Shown here piece after piece: positions 22,874 through 32,727 of a DNA stretch of 64,000 nucleotides. The DNA is from Helicoverpa zea (lineage: Eukaryota; Arthropoda; Insecta; Lepidoptera; Noctuidae), in the NCBI RefSeq assembly GCF_022581195.2, contig NC_061453.1, positions 12,728,001-12,792,000 of the forward strand. Direction: 5' to 3'. The position numbers and the translations under genes were made by a program. The notes beneath the pieces are model-generated. The model was not told the DNA's origin. It searched no databases and saw only the letters and a program-made list of their open reading frames with translations. Within the stretch, counting starts at the first letter, position 1, and each line of letters opens with the position of its first letter.

Positions 22874-23114
22874 AAAATAATACCTGAATTTTCAATAAAA
22901 ATGACCACTGAATTCACAAGTGCGATAAACGAGGGGATAGCTCTATAGTAGACTCAAGACTGTGACAATTCACGCTCGCTTCCTGACAGCGCGCTCGCCT
23001 AGACCCACTTGAGATCAAGAGAGCAAGTGCAGAACTAAGTGCCCGCGTACACGGACCAACATAATCGAGCACTTTGGTTTTGATTAATGATTTAAAATCT
23101 GATGTAATTTTGTA
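22874..23114 (-). promoter_or_regulatory. Candidate promoter/5' exon of the acetyltransferase, copy 1
   Basis: This block recurs at 23276-23604. The most conserved core contains cctgacagcgcgctcgccta, a near-palindrome cacttgagatcaagagagca and cccgcgtacacggaccaaca. Read on the - strand, the block ends in a donor-like AG|GTATTAT at about 22884. The next acceptor on that strand leads into the acetyltransferase start exon (21722). The role as promoter with untranslated first exon is inferred from position, conservation and donor; no transcript data are available. Confidence 0.4.
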
Positions 23115-23275
23115 ACAGAATAATTCTATTTACTAACACATTGCTTTTAGCATTAATTATTTACGTTTAGCTAGTTCTACAATTTTGAATGATTATTTTA
23201 TACGATATGCCACAATAACATATTTATTACGTAGGTAATTGTTGATCAGTTGACTAGCAATCCAAAGAAAAGGTC

Positions 23276-23604
23276 TAAAAATAATACCTGTAGGTATTTT
23301 CAATTAATAAATCAATTAAAATTACCACTGTATTCACTAGTGCGATATACGAGGAGATAGCTTTGTAGTAGAATCACGACTGCGACAATTGACGCTCGTT
23401 TCCTGACAGCGCGCTCGCCTAGATGCACTTGAGATCAAGAGAGCAAGTGCAAGATTAGTGCCCGCGTACACGGACCAACACAAGCGAGCAATTTGGTTTT
23501 TGACTTTTTATGTAACTAGGTCTTAAGATTGCGTGTTAAGGCGTAGGTGGTTCGGGAATTTTGTTTTTTATTTTTGATGATTTAAAATCTGATGTAATTT
23601 TGTA
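23276..23604 (-). promoter_or_regulatory. Candidate promoter/5' exon of the acetyltransferase, copy 2
   Basis: Second copy of the upstream block, with the same core motifs and the same donor-like AG|GTATTAT read on the - strand near 23288. It differs from copy 1 by scattered substitutions and an insertion of roughly 80 bp near 23495-23575. Either copy could act as an alternative first exon. It could also be a repeat with no role. Confidence 0.4.
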
Positions 23605-23974
23605 TTTACACACAATTTTTTTGTTCAACTATTTTGATGAGTTTGAGAACTGTATTTGATTTTTTACTTCACTAAAAAAAAAATATTTCGTTGGTACCTA
23701 CGAATTGTATATTTTTGTTGAGCACATGAGTGACTAATTAGAAGAGTTTTAGCATTATCCATATTTTAAATCAATCCAAAAAGCACTTATACGTATTATA
23801 TCCAATTAAATTCACTGAATTGGTTGCAATTATTTTCACTTATCTGAGCGCATTCAGCAGTCACCCACTAAGTATGACGCCTTTGACACTATCGGGCTAA
23901 GAATTATGAATAGTAGGGACGTAAATAATTAAAAAAACTGTAAACTGTGTCAATTAAATAAACCTGTAGTAGTC

Positions 23975-24180
23975 TATACTAATATTATAAAGAGGAAATC
24001 TTTGTTTGTTTGTTTGTTTGGTTGTAATGGATAAACTCAAAAACTACTGGACCGATTTTAAATATTCTTTCACCATTAGAAAGCTATATTATTTACGAGT
24101 AACATAGGCTATATTTTATCCCGGTGCGGGCAGTAGCTCCCACGGGACGCGGGTGAAACCGCGGGAAAACGGCTAGTAAT
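23975..24180 (-). repeat. Interspersed repeat copy (cacccgcgtcccg family), inverted
   Basis: Ends with cacgggacgcgggtgaaacc and cgggaaaacggctagtaat. It starts with aatattataaagaggaaatc followed by a tttgtttg array. It has no coding frame. Confidence 0.75.
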
Positions 24181-24600
24181 TGATAAAAAGTATCACATAA
24201 GGTAGGTACTACACTTAACAAAAGTGGGCATGGATACATTTTTTACAATACATTTTTTGCGTCAGTAATTGCGATGATAAAAAGTTTACTTATCGCGATT
24301 TATAAGTATTTGATGCGCTGTTTGTACTTAACATTGTTTAAAAATAAAATCATAAAATTATCTGCAGTAGGTACATTGAATAGTCACATGATAATTTGCA
24401 TCCACAGAAATCGTGGTCCTGTTAAAACAAAATCTTAGGTAGTTTCCGTTTTAGTCATTATGCAAAAATGTTGATGGATGTAGGCAGAGGCTTAAGATAT
24501 CGCAACTCTTGTTTGTGATGTTTACTGGTCTCAAAACTGCAAATACCTATTTCCTTTAAAGCTTTAATAATTGCAGGTTATCTTGAGACAAAAACTGACA

Positions 24601-24838
24601 GACGACCTCGATGGCGCAATGGTCATCATGCCGGACCGCCGAACCTGAGGTCCCGGGTTCGATTCCCGGTTCGGTCGACATTTGTGTGATGAGCATGCTT
24701 GTTGGCCGTGGTCTGGGTGTTATGATATGTATTTATAAATATGTATATATGTAGTTTATCAGTTGTGTTAGCACCCATAACACAAGTTAATAAATAACTT
24801 ACCATGGGGCTAACCGACCGTGTGTGATAAAAATATAA
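24601..24838 (+). mobile_element. tRNA-derived SINE (family C)
   Basis: The head resembles a tRNA: box-A-like tggcgcaatggt at 24613 and a perfect box-B-like ggttcgattcc near 24657. A body with tgatgagcatgcttgttggc and accatggggctaaccgacc follows. An inverted copy lies at 54832-55080 and a degenerate one at about 55260-55470. The head does not fold as a complete modern tRNA, so I call it a SINE and not a tRNA gene. Confidence 0.88.
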
Positions 24839-25864
24839 AGATCAATTAAGTCGAGATATCATCTAAAATAAAAATCGGTCGTTGTAATATTTATTATTGG
24901 AAGCCTGCAACAGTCGACAATGTCCTCAATTTAACTGTATATCACACAATTAGAAGTGGAAATTGATAGTTTGTTTTGTGGTTGTTGGTGGTTGTTAACG
25001 TGAATTGTATTGTCACAACAGCAGAATATCAGTGTGGGACCGTGAGCATAGACCTTTATTGCACCATGTAACATCAACAACCGACCTTGAAACCGCGTCG
25101 GCTTTTATACCTAGTATTTATTATTAGATACTAAGTTTTTTGTTACCTAAGATTATATTAAGATGTATGATTATAATTATGCAGCAAAAATAATCATAAT
25201 CTTCTTGAACGAGTTTAGGCTTAGCTTATCATCGCATCAATTTTAACAATAACTTAATTAATTGTTTCTTATTTGTATATTTAATATTTAAAAATGTAAA
25301 ACAAAATGTTGTTTTTAGGACTGAAGCACTAAGTGATAAGTGCATTTTAGTACGCAGTTTTGCCGATTTATTACACAGATAATAAAAAATGCTTTTGTTT
25401 CTAATGAGTTTTTTCAGCCGATTAACACAACAGTAGTCGAAGGCTCCTGGGTTTATCGTGGATATGTAATGGCCTAAATTCCTATAGATATTTCGTTTTA
25501 AAGGCTATAGAATTAGGCCAAAGAGAACGAAATGACTACAATTAGGTAAGTGCGGTAGTTATTTAAGATATTATTGCTTTTCCTAATACCTACAATAAAT
25601 CAAATGGATAATGTGAATGAGTTGAGAGTTTTTCCCAGTTCTTTTCAGAAAAAAACCCGGTAAGTGCGAAAACATGATGAACCTTATGCAGTCGGATAAA
25701 AAAAATATATAGGTTTTACTGAAAGAGACATCTACCTTCAGTCACCATAGTCTACTAAGATAAGAGTTACACTTTTCACGTTCTAGCTACTAGTGAGTTT
25801 CTTCATACGCGAATAAGTTCATAAGTTCTAACGACAGATGGCGCTTTTGAAACATTTGTACTAT
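24839..25864. other. AT-rich intergenic DNA
   Basis: No coding frame, repeat array or clear regulatory signal is recognised in this stretch. Confidence 0.4.
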
Positions 25865-26062
25865 ATCCACGGAAGCAAGAGCTAAAAGGTAAACAAAGAA
25901 TGACACTTTTTCAAGATGGCGGTATAACCCGACCGATGACAAAACGTCACATTTTTGTGTAAAATGTTCGCAGTATCTGTGATTTTGTCATCGGTCGGGT
26001 TATACCGCCATCTTGAAAAAGTGTCATTCTTTGTTTACCTTTTAGCTCTTGCTTCCGTGGAT
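25865..26062. mobile_element. Near-perfect 81-bp inverted repeat (foldback MITE)
   Basis: Arms 25865-25945 and 25982-26062 are complementary almost without mismatch (atccacggaagcaagagcta and its complement at the far end). A 36-bp spacer separates them. There is no coding capacity, so it is a foldback/MITE-type element or a recent palindromic duplication. A transcript through it would form a long hairpin. Confidence 0.9.
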
Positions 26063-26074
26063 AGAGTATAGCTG

Positions 26075-26240
26075 TTTTATCGCTGTTTCACCCGCGTCTT
26101 GGTTAAATTCTGGTAGTACCCGGATACGGCGGATACAATGTATATGTTATTGGGGTAGTGTAGCCTCAGTCAACGGTAAACTATTTTTAAATCGGTTTAG
26201 TAGTTTCAGAGCATTTAGGGTACAAACAAACAAATAAAAA
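26075..26240 (+). repeat. Interspersed repeat copy (cacccgcgtcc family)
   Basis: Contains ctgtttcacccgcgtcttgg and aaatcggtttagtagtttc, landmarks of this family. It starts directly after the right arm of the foldback element, so the foldback may have inserted at its edge. Confidence 0.7.
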
Positions 26241-26766
26241 ATGTTTCCTCTTTATTAATTTAGCGAAGTTGTTTTTCTATGCATGCTCATGCATATAAGC
26301 ATATAATATGCATATACGAGTATTGCGCATTTTGTTAATATGACATGCAATTTTGGTCTGATTAACTTAATTGATAAAAATAACCGTTTTTGAGAAAAAT
26401 ATAAATGATAGTTTTCTAAAAGATCTTTTGTTTTATAATATTGGTGTATGTAGTATGAAAGACCATCTTAAGTATATTAAATATAGTAGGTAAATATGAC
26501 TTAAAAATTTTAATAAGGAAATGTTTCAGACTTCGTTAAAACCACCTGATTTCCACGAAGCCTAATTAATGTAGGCATCAAGAAGTTGTGAAAGCTCCAA
26601 GTTGAAAATACACGTGTTAACAAAGTTATACAGTTTATAATAAAAGTACGTCTTCATTAGTTAAATAATAATATCGTAACTTTAATGGTTTTAAATTGTT
26701 TTATTTTTGGTTTAAATCAATTCGTTTTATGGCGCAGTTACGTCATTCAGCACTGCAAATAAAAAA

Positions 26767-26807
26767 AATATTCAGTGCAGAAAAATATTTTTTCTGCACT
26801 GAATATT
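26767..26807. repeat. Short perfect hairpin
   Basis: Arms of 19 bp (aatattcagtgcagaaaaa and its complement) are separated by a 3-nt centre. It is AT-rich and lies in non-coding DNA, probably a small foldback remnant. Confidence 0.8.
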
Positions 26808-27146
26808 TGTTTTTTAACAATACCTGTGGAAATCTTTACGGAGCTATAAAATGTGTGGGTCTTATATCTAGGTAGGTAAATACAAACGCAATTAAAGGTA
26901 ATACTTTAAGGTACCTTTTGTAACATAGATGAACTTGCATATTATTACGGAAAATTACACAATAATGATATTTATTAGCTAAATAATTATAAACAATGAC
27001 AACTAAATACTATAAGTAGACCATGAGATAATGGCATTACATGGCATCTTAGTTCGAAAAAGAAATAGTTTATTATTAAGTTATTTATCTTCGCCTCTAT
27101 TTCATTTAATTATGCAATATAAATTTTAGGCACCGTTCACGGTAAA

Positions 27147-27420
27147 CAACCGGCCAAGTGCGAGTCGGACTCGAGCGCGAAGAGTTCTGTATAATAATAA
27201 CTACCTAACGTTATATCGGACCGCCCTAAAATATTAACTTTATTAAGTTTTCGGTATATGTTGTAATAGCATCAACAGAAATACATCATCTGTAATTTCA
27301 ATTGTGCAACTACCTATCACTGTTCTTGTGATACAGTCTAGTGACAGACGGACGAATACGGACAGCAAAGTCTCAGTAGTAGGACCCGGTTTTACTTTTG
27401 GGTACGGAACCCTAAAAAGG
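27147..27420 (-). repeat. (GTCY)n-family interspersed element, inverted and degenerate
   Basis: Starts aaccggccaagtgcgagtcg and ends with gggtacggaaccctaaaa, the two landmarks of the element at 19348-19912 in reverse order. A degenerate cagacggacg stretch near 27345 replaces the microsatellite. Confidence 0.75.
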
Positions 27421-28165
27421 AATCCTTATGAAAATGGTTTGTGTTTCAAAAATAGTTTGACAGCAAAGAAGATAGCTTCAAGATTTCAGTTCCTTGAAAA
27501 TATACAACCTCACAATCAGTAAAAAAACATTTCATATTGAATTAAGAGACAACGTTGAAAATCTATTAAAAATACTGATAATAGCAGCTTCATGCCGTAG
27601 TGTCCCCGTATAATAAGTTATATTAATTAAACGGAAAAGTAAAATATTACCTTACAAAGTAAAACATATTTGCATGACCTTTTGACCTATACAAATCTCT
27701 AATCTTCTGTATAAAGATTTCAAGATCAACAAGTTTCTTTTTGTCTGGCTTGCTGTCAGTTTTGGAAAAAAATATGATTAAGGTTTCCTAACGTTTAACT
27801 AATAAAAAGGTGAAGTATGTACCTTTATCATTGCTAGTGTTAAAAAGCTGAAGAGTTTGTTTGTTTGAGCACGCTAATCTCAGGAAATACTGATCCGATT
27901 AAAAGAAATCTTTCAATGTTAGATACCCGTTAAAAGCTACTTTATATCCAGGTCCATGAAGTTATTTCCTTAAATTAAAAACACTGACGGAAGCTGATCT
28001 CAATAATAATTATATCTTGAATGTGGGACTCCATAAAATGTAAAATCTAAGCCAGGAAGTGAGACAGCTGAAACGATGTTGATATCAAACTTGCCTGAAA
28101 AAGGTACCTACTAAGCTTTTGATTGACGTTACATGTCGAACCAGGTAAATAGTTTTTTAATCATA

Positions 28166-28355
28166 AAGGGGTCTACACACCAAAGCCGCTGACCCGGCGG
28201 CACAGCCCGGCGGCACGACTGCCGCGGCATGTGGTGTTCTAGTAATTGTCAAATACTCTATGAAAGCCGGCGGCATGATTGTACAAAATACGGCCGGCGG
28301 GTTGGGCCGCCGGGCTGTGCCGCCGGCATCAGCGGCTTTGGTGTGTAGACACCTT
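28166..28355. mobile_element. Foldback MITE upstream of the first P450
   Basis: Inverted ends of about 45 bp: ggtctacacaccaaagccgc at left and its complement gcggctttggtgtgtagac at right, followed inwards by GC-rich ccggcggcacagcccggcgg on both arms. The 190-bp element ends 149 bp upstream of the predicted TATA box of the P450 gene at 28574. The target duplication is not clear. Confidence 0.88.
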
Positions 28356-28503
28356 AACAATCATATACAACTAAATAATTAGTTACACGCAACGTCAATC
28401 AAGTCTCTCAAACAAGATGAAGTTTCGTGAGATGAGTACATACACATATTACATTCGTTCGAAGCCAAACGTGGCATTAGTATTAGAAGAAATAACAGCA
28501 GAT

Positions 28504-28573
28504 TATTATAAGTAAGGAATTCAGCTTATATTCAATCAGTTACTCCTTGAACCTGAACTAGATACATTGAAAC
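28504..28573 (+). promoter_or_regulatory. Core promoter and 5' UTR of the first P450
   Basis: A TATA-like tattataa at 28504-28511 lies about 31 bp upstream of an arthropod initiator, tcagt at 28536-28540 (A at 28538). That predicts a 36-nt 5' UTR before ATG 28574. The UTR contains ttgaacctgaactaga, similar to the second P450 gene. Confidence 0.65.
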
Positions 28574-30064
28574 ATGTTGACATTCATATTGATTTGTGCA
28601 AGTCTAGTACTAGCTTTCACGTATTTAAAAGGCAAATATAACGAATACTATTGGAAGAAACGCGGAGTCGCCTTCTTTGATAAACATAGAACTGGAGGAC
28701 CTTTGTGGCAATTTGCTGTTGAAGACCGATCATTTTTCCAAATCCTAAGTGATATTTACTGGAGCTATGAAAATGACCCAGCCGTGGGACTCGGATCACT
28801 CTTCACCCATGGATTGTACGTCAAAGACCCGACTAATATCCAACACATAACGCAAGTTGACTTCCACTCCTTCAATCACAGGGGCATTGCATTTACTGAA
28901 GATGATAAACTAGCGAACAATGTTTTGTTACTCCACGGACCAAAATGGAAGATAATAAGGCAGAAGCTCACTCCAATCTTCACGACAGCAAAACTCAGGA
29001 ATATGTTCTACATCATTGATAAAAGTGCTCAAGATTTTGTGGAATATCTAAAGCTTAACCCAGAGAAATTGAACGCGGATGCTTTCGAAAGCATGAGCCA
29101 TTTCTGCTCAGCTGCTATTTCGGCCGCTGTTTTTGGTATCGGAACCAAATCGACTTTCGACTCACCATTCCGTGAAATGGCTAGAGAAGTTCTAGCCCCC
29201 ACATTCACAACCAACTTAAAGTTTACGATAAGTGGTGCAAGTGAATTTATTTTCAAAAGTTTGAAACTAAAATTGTTTAAGACGACGCAAGAGGACTTTT
29301 TTATTGGAGCTATTAAACAAGTACTTAGGCAACGCGAACAAAATAACGTTCCACGACACGACTTTGTAGAAATGTGTGTTAATTTACAAAAGAGTGGCAT
29401 GATGGAAGATAGTGAGACTGGTTTAAAATTGGAGCCTACAGACGAACTGTTGGCCGCACAAGCTTTCTTCTTCTTCCTAGCCGGTATCGATCCTACTGCA
29501 GCAGGTATGTTCGCAGCTTTCATGGAACTAGGAAGACATCCTGAAATATTGAAAAGATTACACAAAGACGTCGACGAGGTTTTTGAGAAATACAACGGCA
29601 AACTTAGTTATGACGCAGTGAATGACATGAAGTATTTGAGAAATGTTTTGAACGAAACTCTTCGGATGTATCCTCCGATTGGTTTTTTGACAAGGCAGTG
29701 TATTCAGGACACTGTTTTACCTGTAGGAGATGTGCCTGTTGAGAAAGGTGTGAAAATATTTACACCTATTTACGAACTGCATCATGATCCCAAATATTTT
29801 CCGGAGCCAGAAAAGTTTGATCCTGATCGTTTTGACAGAGCGGGGGAGGTTAGTGACCTGACTTATATGCCATTTGGGAAAGGTGGTAGGTATTGTATTG
29901 GGGCTAGATATGCCCGAATTCAACTGTTAACAGGGATGGTGCATTTGCTTAGAAATTATACCGTACAAACACATGTGAAGAAAGGAGGTATTCAATTCAA
30001 TAAGGAACAATTTCAAGTAAGGTTGAAAAATGTTAACATTGAATTTATTCCAAGAAAGCTGTGA
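28574..30064 (+). CDS. Cytochrome P450, CYP3 clan (first of tandem pair)
   Basis: A microsomal haem mono-oxygenase of 496 residues encoded without introns. The N-terminus is a membrane anchor (LTFILICASLVLAFTYL) followed by a basic stretch. The substrate-recognition and C-helix WKIIRQKLTP region follows. The I-helix reads FFFFLAGIDPTAAG (about residues 297-308), ExxR is ETLR (about 361-364), the PERF-like motif is FDPDRF, and the haem loop FGKGGRYCIG has the ligand Cys at 441. Length and motifs fit an active enzyme. The I-helix has D-P-T where many P450s have (D/E)-T-T. It lies 1.2 kb upstream of a close paralogue in the same direction. The style is that of insect CYP3-clan enzymes; I suspect the CYP337 or a neighbouring family but cannot confirm it. 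Substrates could be plant toxins or insecticides by family analogy. Confidence 0.92.
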   Translation: MLTFILICASLVLAFTYLKGKYNEYYWKKRGVAFFDKHRTGGPLWQFAVEDRSFFQILSDIYWSYENDPAVGLGSLFTHGLYVKDPTNIQHITQVDFHSFNHRGIAFTEDDKLANNVLLLHGPKWKIIRQKLTPIFTTAKLRNMFYIIDKSAQDFVEYLKLNPEKLNADAFESMSHFCSAAISAAVFGIGTKSTFDSPFREMAREVLAPTFTTNLKFTISGASEFIFKSLKLKLFKTTQEDFFIGAIKQVLRQREQNNVPRHDFVEMCVNLQKSGMMEDSETGLKLEPTDELLAAQAFFFFLAGIDPTAAGMFAAFMELGRHPEILKRLHKDVDEVFEKYNGKLSYDAVNDMKYLRNVLNETLRMYPPIGFLTRQCIQDTVLPVGDVPVEKGVKIFTPIYELHHDPKYFPEPEKFDPDRFDRAGEVSDLTYMPFGKGGRYCIGARYARIQLLTGMVHLLRNYTVQTHVKKGGIQFNKEQFQVRLKNVNIEFIPRKL

Positions 30065-31172
30065 TTGTGTAAATCGAACGAGCAATATTTTGATTAAATT
30101 ATAAAGTAGTTTAAATTGTTTGTTTTATTTTATTCTTCACTATGTATACTAAGTTTTTCCCTGTAGGTATCTTTAACAAGATGCGATTAATTGTGTTTAT
30201 TTAACGTAATTATTACAAAGGTTCTATAAAAGAAAGGATATTATAAGATAGATTTGTAGACACACTTGTAATTATAACATGCTTGACTTTCTGGATACAC
30301 AATGCGTTAAAGTGCCAAATAACATTGTCGGTTGTCCGTTAAGTACAAAATAGTGAGAGGCGATAGCAACTACTTCATCTAATCGTTTTTGTCGCTTGCA
30401 AAACTAAGTTGTAACGAACATTGAACATGTCAGACAAATATTACTGACCATAGCAAAACTGAGCCAAGCTAAGGTGAGTTATGTCTCAAAATATGTACAA
30501 CATACAAGTTACGTAGTTAAAAACATCGGACCTGTTTGTTTGTTTTGTTTGTTATTTTAAAATATTTTTGTAGTGAAAATAATGTGAGGATTATACCTAA
30601 AGGTCAATGTATTTATACTACTTAAGAGTAAAACTAATTCACCAAATAGATACACCACAGTAGGAAATGCACTATTCCATTCTCTTACGTAGACTACTTA
30701 TGCCTTAAGGACACACAGGCATAGTTCAATGTCCAAAAATAACATACGTAACGGAGAGTTTTTGCGAATGCCAAAGCGAGTTTAGATACTTCCAGTATTT
30801 CAGTAATGATTATTTAGTCACTATATTGTAAAAAGTCTAGATCCAAAAATAGTACTTATGTTAACAATTTTTTGTTCACCTACGTTAGCACTGCATGCAA
30901 ATAAGTCTGATGACATGCTGAATAGAATTCCGCAGTCGCTAATGTACTTTTAATTCCTCAAAATATCCTTATTTGAAGTAAGCTTTTGTAATTAACGATA
31001 ATATCATTAGATTATTTTGTACTATATAAAATAATAAGGCATTGTGTCATACCATTTTATGGAAGAACCCTAAGCTTGCATGAGAAAGCAAAACTAACCA
31101 CACGGTCAAAACGTTATCTTAACTGCTCATTACTATATAACAATATGCGAGATAGGATTATTGACACGCCTC
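30065..31172. other. Intergenic region between the two P450 genes
   Basis: AT-rich, with ATTAAA at 30093-30098 as the likely poly(A) signal of the first gene. No further coding frame or repeat is recognised. Confidence 0.5.
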
Positions 31173-31239
31173 TATAAATATAGATTACAGTTAATTTTTC
31201 ATCAGTTGTGTTAAACTTGAACTAGAAGTAACATTCAAA
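31173..31239 (+). promoter_or_regulatory. Core promoter and 5' UTR of the second P450
   Basis: A TATA box tataaata at 31173-31180 lies 31 bp before the initiator tcagt at 31202-31206 (A at 31204). The predicted 5' UTR is 36 nt, the same length as in the first gene, and contains the shared cttgaactaga. Confidence 0.75.
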
Positions 31240-32727
31240 ATGTTGACTGTCTTACTAACGTGCGTGATAATTGTGCTGGTCGCCACATATGTAAAAGGAA
31301 AATATAATGAGCACTACTGGAAGAAACGCGGAGTCGCCTTCTATGACAAACACAAGTCTGGCGGACCTCTGTGGCAATTTGCCATAGAAAACAAATCATT
31401 CTTCAAAATTTTAAAAGAAATCTACTGGCAATATGAAAAGGAACCCGCTGTCGGGCTCGGATCGTTCCATGATATGGGACTCTATGTGAAAGACCCGACA
31501 AACATCCAACACGTCACTCAAAAAGACTTCCATTCCTTCAACCACAGAGGGACTCCTATCATCAAACAGGACCTCCTAGCTCAAAATGTTCTGCTGTTGC
31601 ACGGACCAAAATGGAAGCTCATGCGGCAGAAGTTGACTCCAGTCTTCACTTCAAACAAATTGAGGAACATGTTCTACATTATTGACAAGAGTGCACAAGA
31701 TTTTGTGGAATACTTAAAGCTGAACCCAGATAAACTGAACGCAGATGCCTTCGAGACTATGAGCCACTTCTGCTCTGCTGCTATCGCCGCCGCTGTATTT
31801 GGAATTGGAACAAAATCAACCTTCGATTCTCCATTCCGCAAAATGGCGAAAGACGCACTATCAACCAATTTCTGGACGAATTTGAGGTTTGCGATCGGCG
31901 CAGTAAGTAATTCTGTCTTTGAAACTTTACGACTAAAGTTCTTCCATGCACAGGAACCTTTTCTCATTGGAACCATTAAACACGTACTCAGAGAACGTGA
32001 AAAAGACACTGCACCCAGACACGACTTCATAGAAATGTGTATAAACCTTCAAAAAAGTGGAGTCATGGAAGATGGTGAGACTGGATTCAAATTGGAACCA
32101 ACAGACGAATTACTGGCAGCACAAGCTTTCTTCTTTTTCCTCGCCGGTATCGATCCTACAGCTGCGGGTATGTTCGGAGCTTTGATGGAGTTGGGAAGGA
32201 ACCCTGAGATTTTGAAACGAGTTCACGAAGACGTCGATGCAGTTTTCGAAAAATACGAAGGCAAACTGACCTATGACGCAGTGACTGAAATGAAGTATTT
32301 GGACAACGTTTTGAACGAGAGCCTCCGTCTGCACCCGCCGATAGGATTCCTGACGAGGCAGTGTGTGCAAGACTCTGTTTTACCTGTAGGAAATGTGCCT
32401 GTTGAGAAAGGTGTGAAAATATTTACACCAATTTTTGAACTACATCACGACCCCAAATATTTCCCTGAGCCAGAAAAGTTTGATCCTGATCGGTTTGAAA
32501 GGCAGGGAGAGGTTAGTGACATGACTTATATGCCGTTTGGTAAAGGCGGTAGATTTTGTATCGGCGCCAGGTACGCAAGAATTCAACTGCTGACTGGGAT
32601 AGTGCATTTGCTAAGGCATTATTCTGTTCAGACGCATGTTTACAAAGGAGGTATCCAGTACAATAAGGAACAAGTCCAAGTGAGGTTGACAAACGTGAAT
32701 GTTGAATTTATTCCTAGGAAGCCATGA
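31240..32727 (+). CDS. Cytochrome P450, CYP3 clan (second of tandem pair)
   Basis: A 495-residue intronless paralogue of the gene at 28574. Shared features are the N-terminal anchor (LTVLLTCVIIVLVATYV), the I-helix FFFFLAGIDPTAAG, ExxR as ESLR, FDPDRF, and the haem loop FGKGGRFCIG with Cys at 440. The two proteins are alike over most of their length. The clearest divergence is at about residues 200-260 (around the F-G helices, the usual substrate-recognition sites 2-3), where one codon is also lost. All catalytic motifs are intact, so it is predicted to be active with a possibly different substrate range. Sequence order and similarity show a tandem duplication. Family is as uncertain as for the first gene. 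Confidence 0.92.
   Translation: MLTVLLTCVIIVLVATYVKGKYNEHYWKKRGVAFYDKHKSGGPLWQFAIENKSFFKILKEIYWQYEKEPAVGLGSFHDMGLYVKDPTNIQHVTQKDFHSFNHRGTPIIKQDLLAQNVLLLHGPKWKLMRQKLTPVFTSNKLRNMFYIIDKSAQDFVEYLKLNPDKLNADAFETMSHFCSAAIAAAVFGIGTKSTFDSPFRKMAKDALSTNFWTNLRFAIGAVSNSVFETLRLKFFHAQEPFLIGTIKHVLREREKDTAPRHDFIEMCINLQKSGVMEDGETGFKLEPTDELLAAQAFFFFLAGIDPTAAGMFGALMELGRNPEILKRVHEDVDAVFEKYEGKLTYDAVTEMKYLDNVLNESLRLHPPIGFLTRQCVQDSVLPVGNVPVEKGVKIFTPIFELHHDPKYFPEPEKFDPDRFERQGEVSDMTYMPFGKGGRFCIGARYARIQLLTGIVHLLRHYSVQTHVYKGGIQYNKEQVQVRLTNVNVEFIPRKP

Noticed and set aside
24601..24680. tRNA gene
   Set aside because: Box A and box B are present, but the sequence continues into a SINE body repeated at 54832-55080, and the acceptor stem does not close as in a functional tRNA.
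29029..29601. 190-residue - strand frame
   Set aside because: It is the antisense of the first P450; no domain or independent signals.
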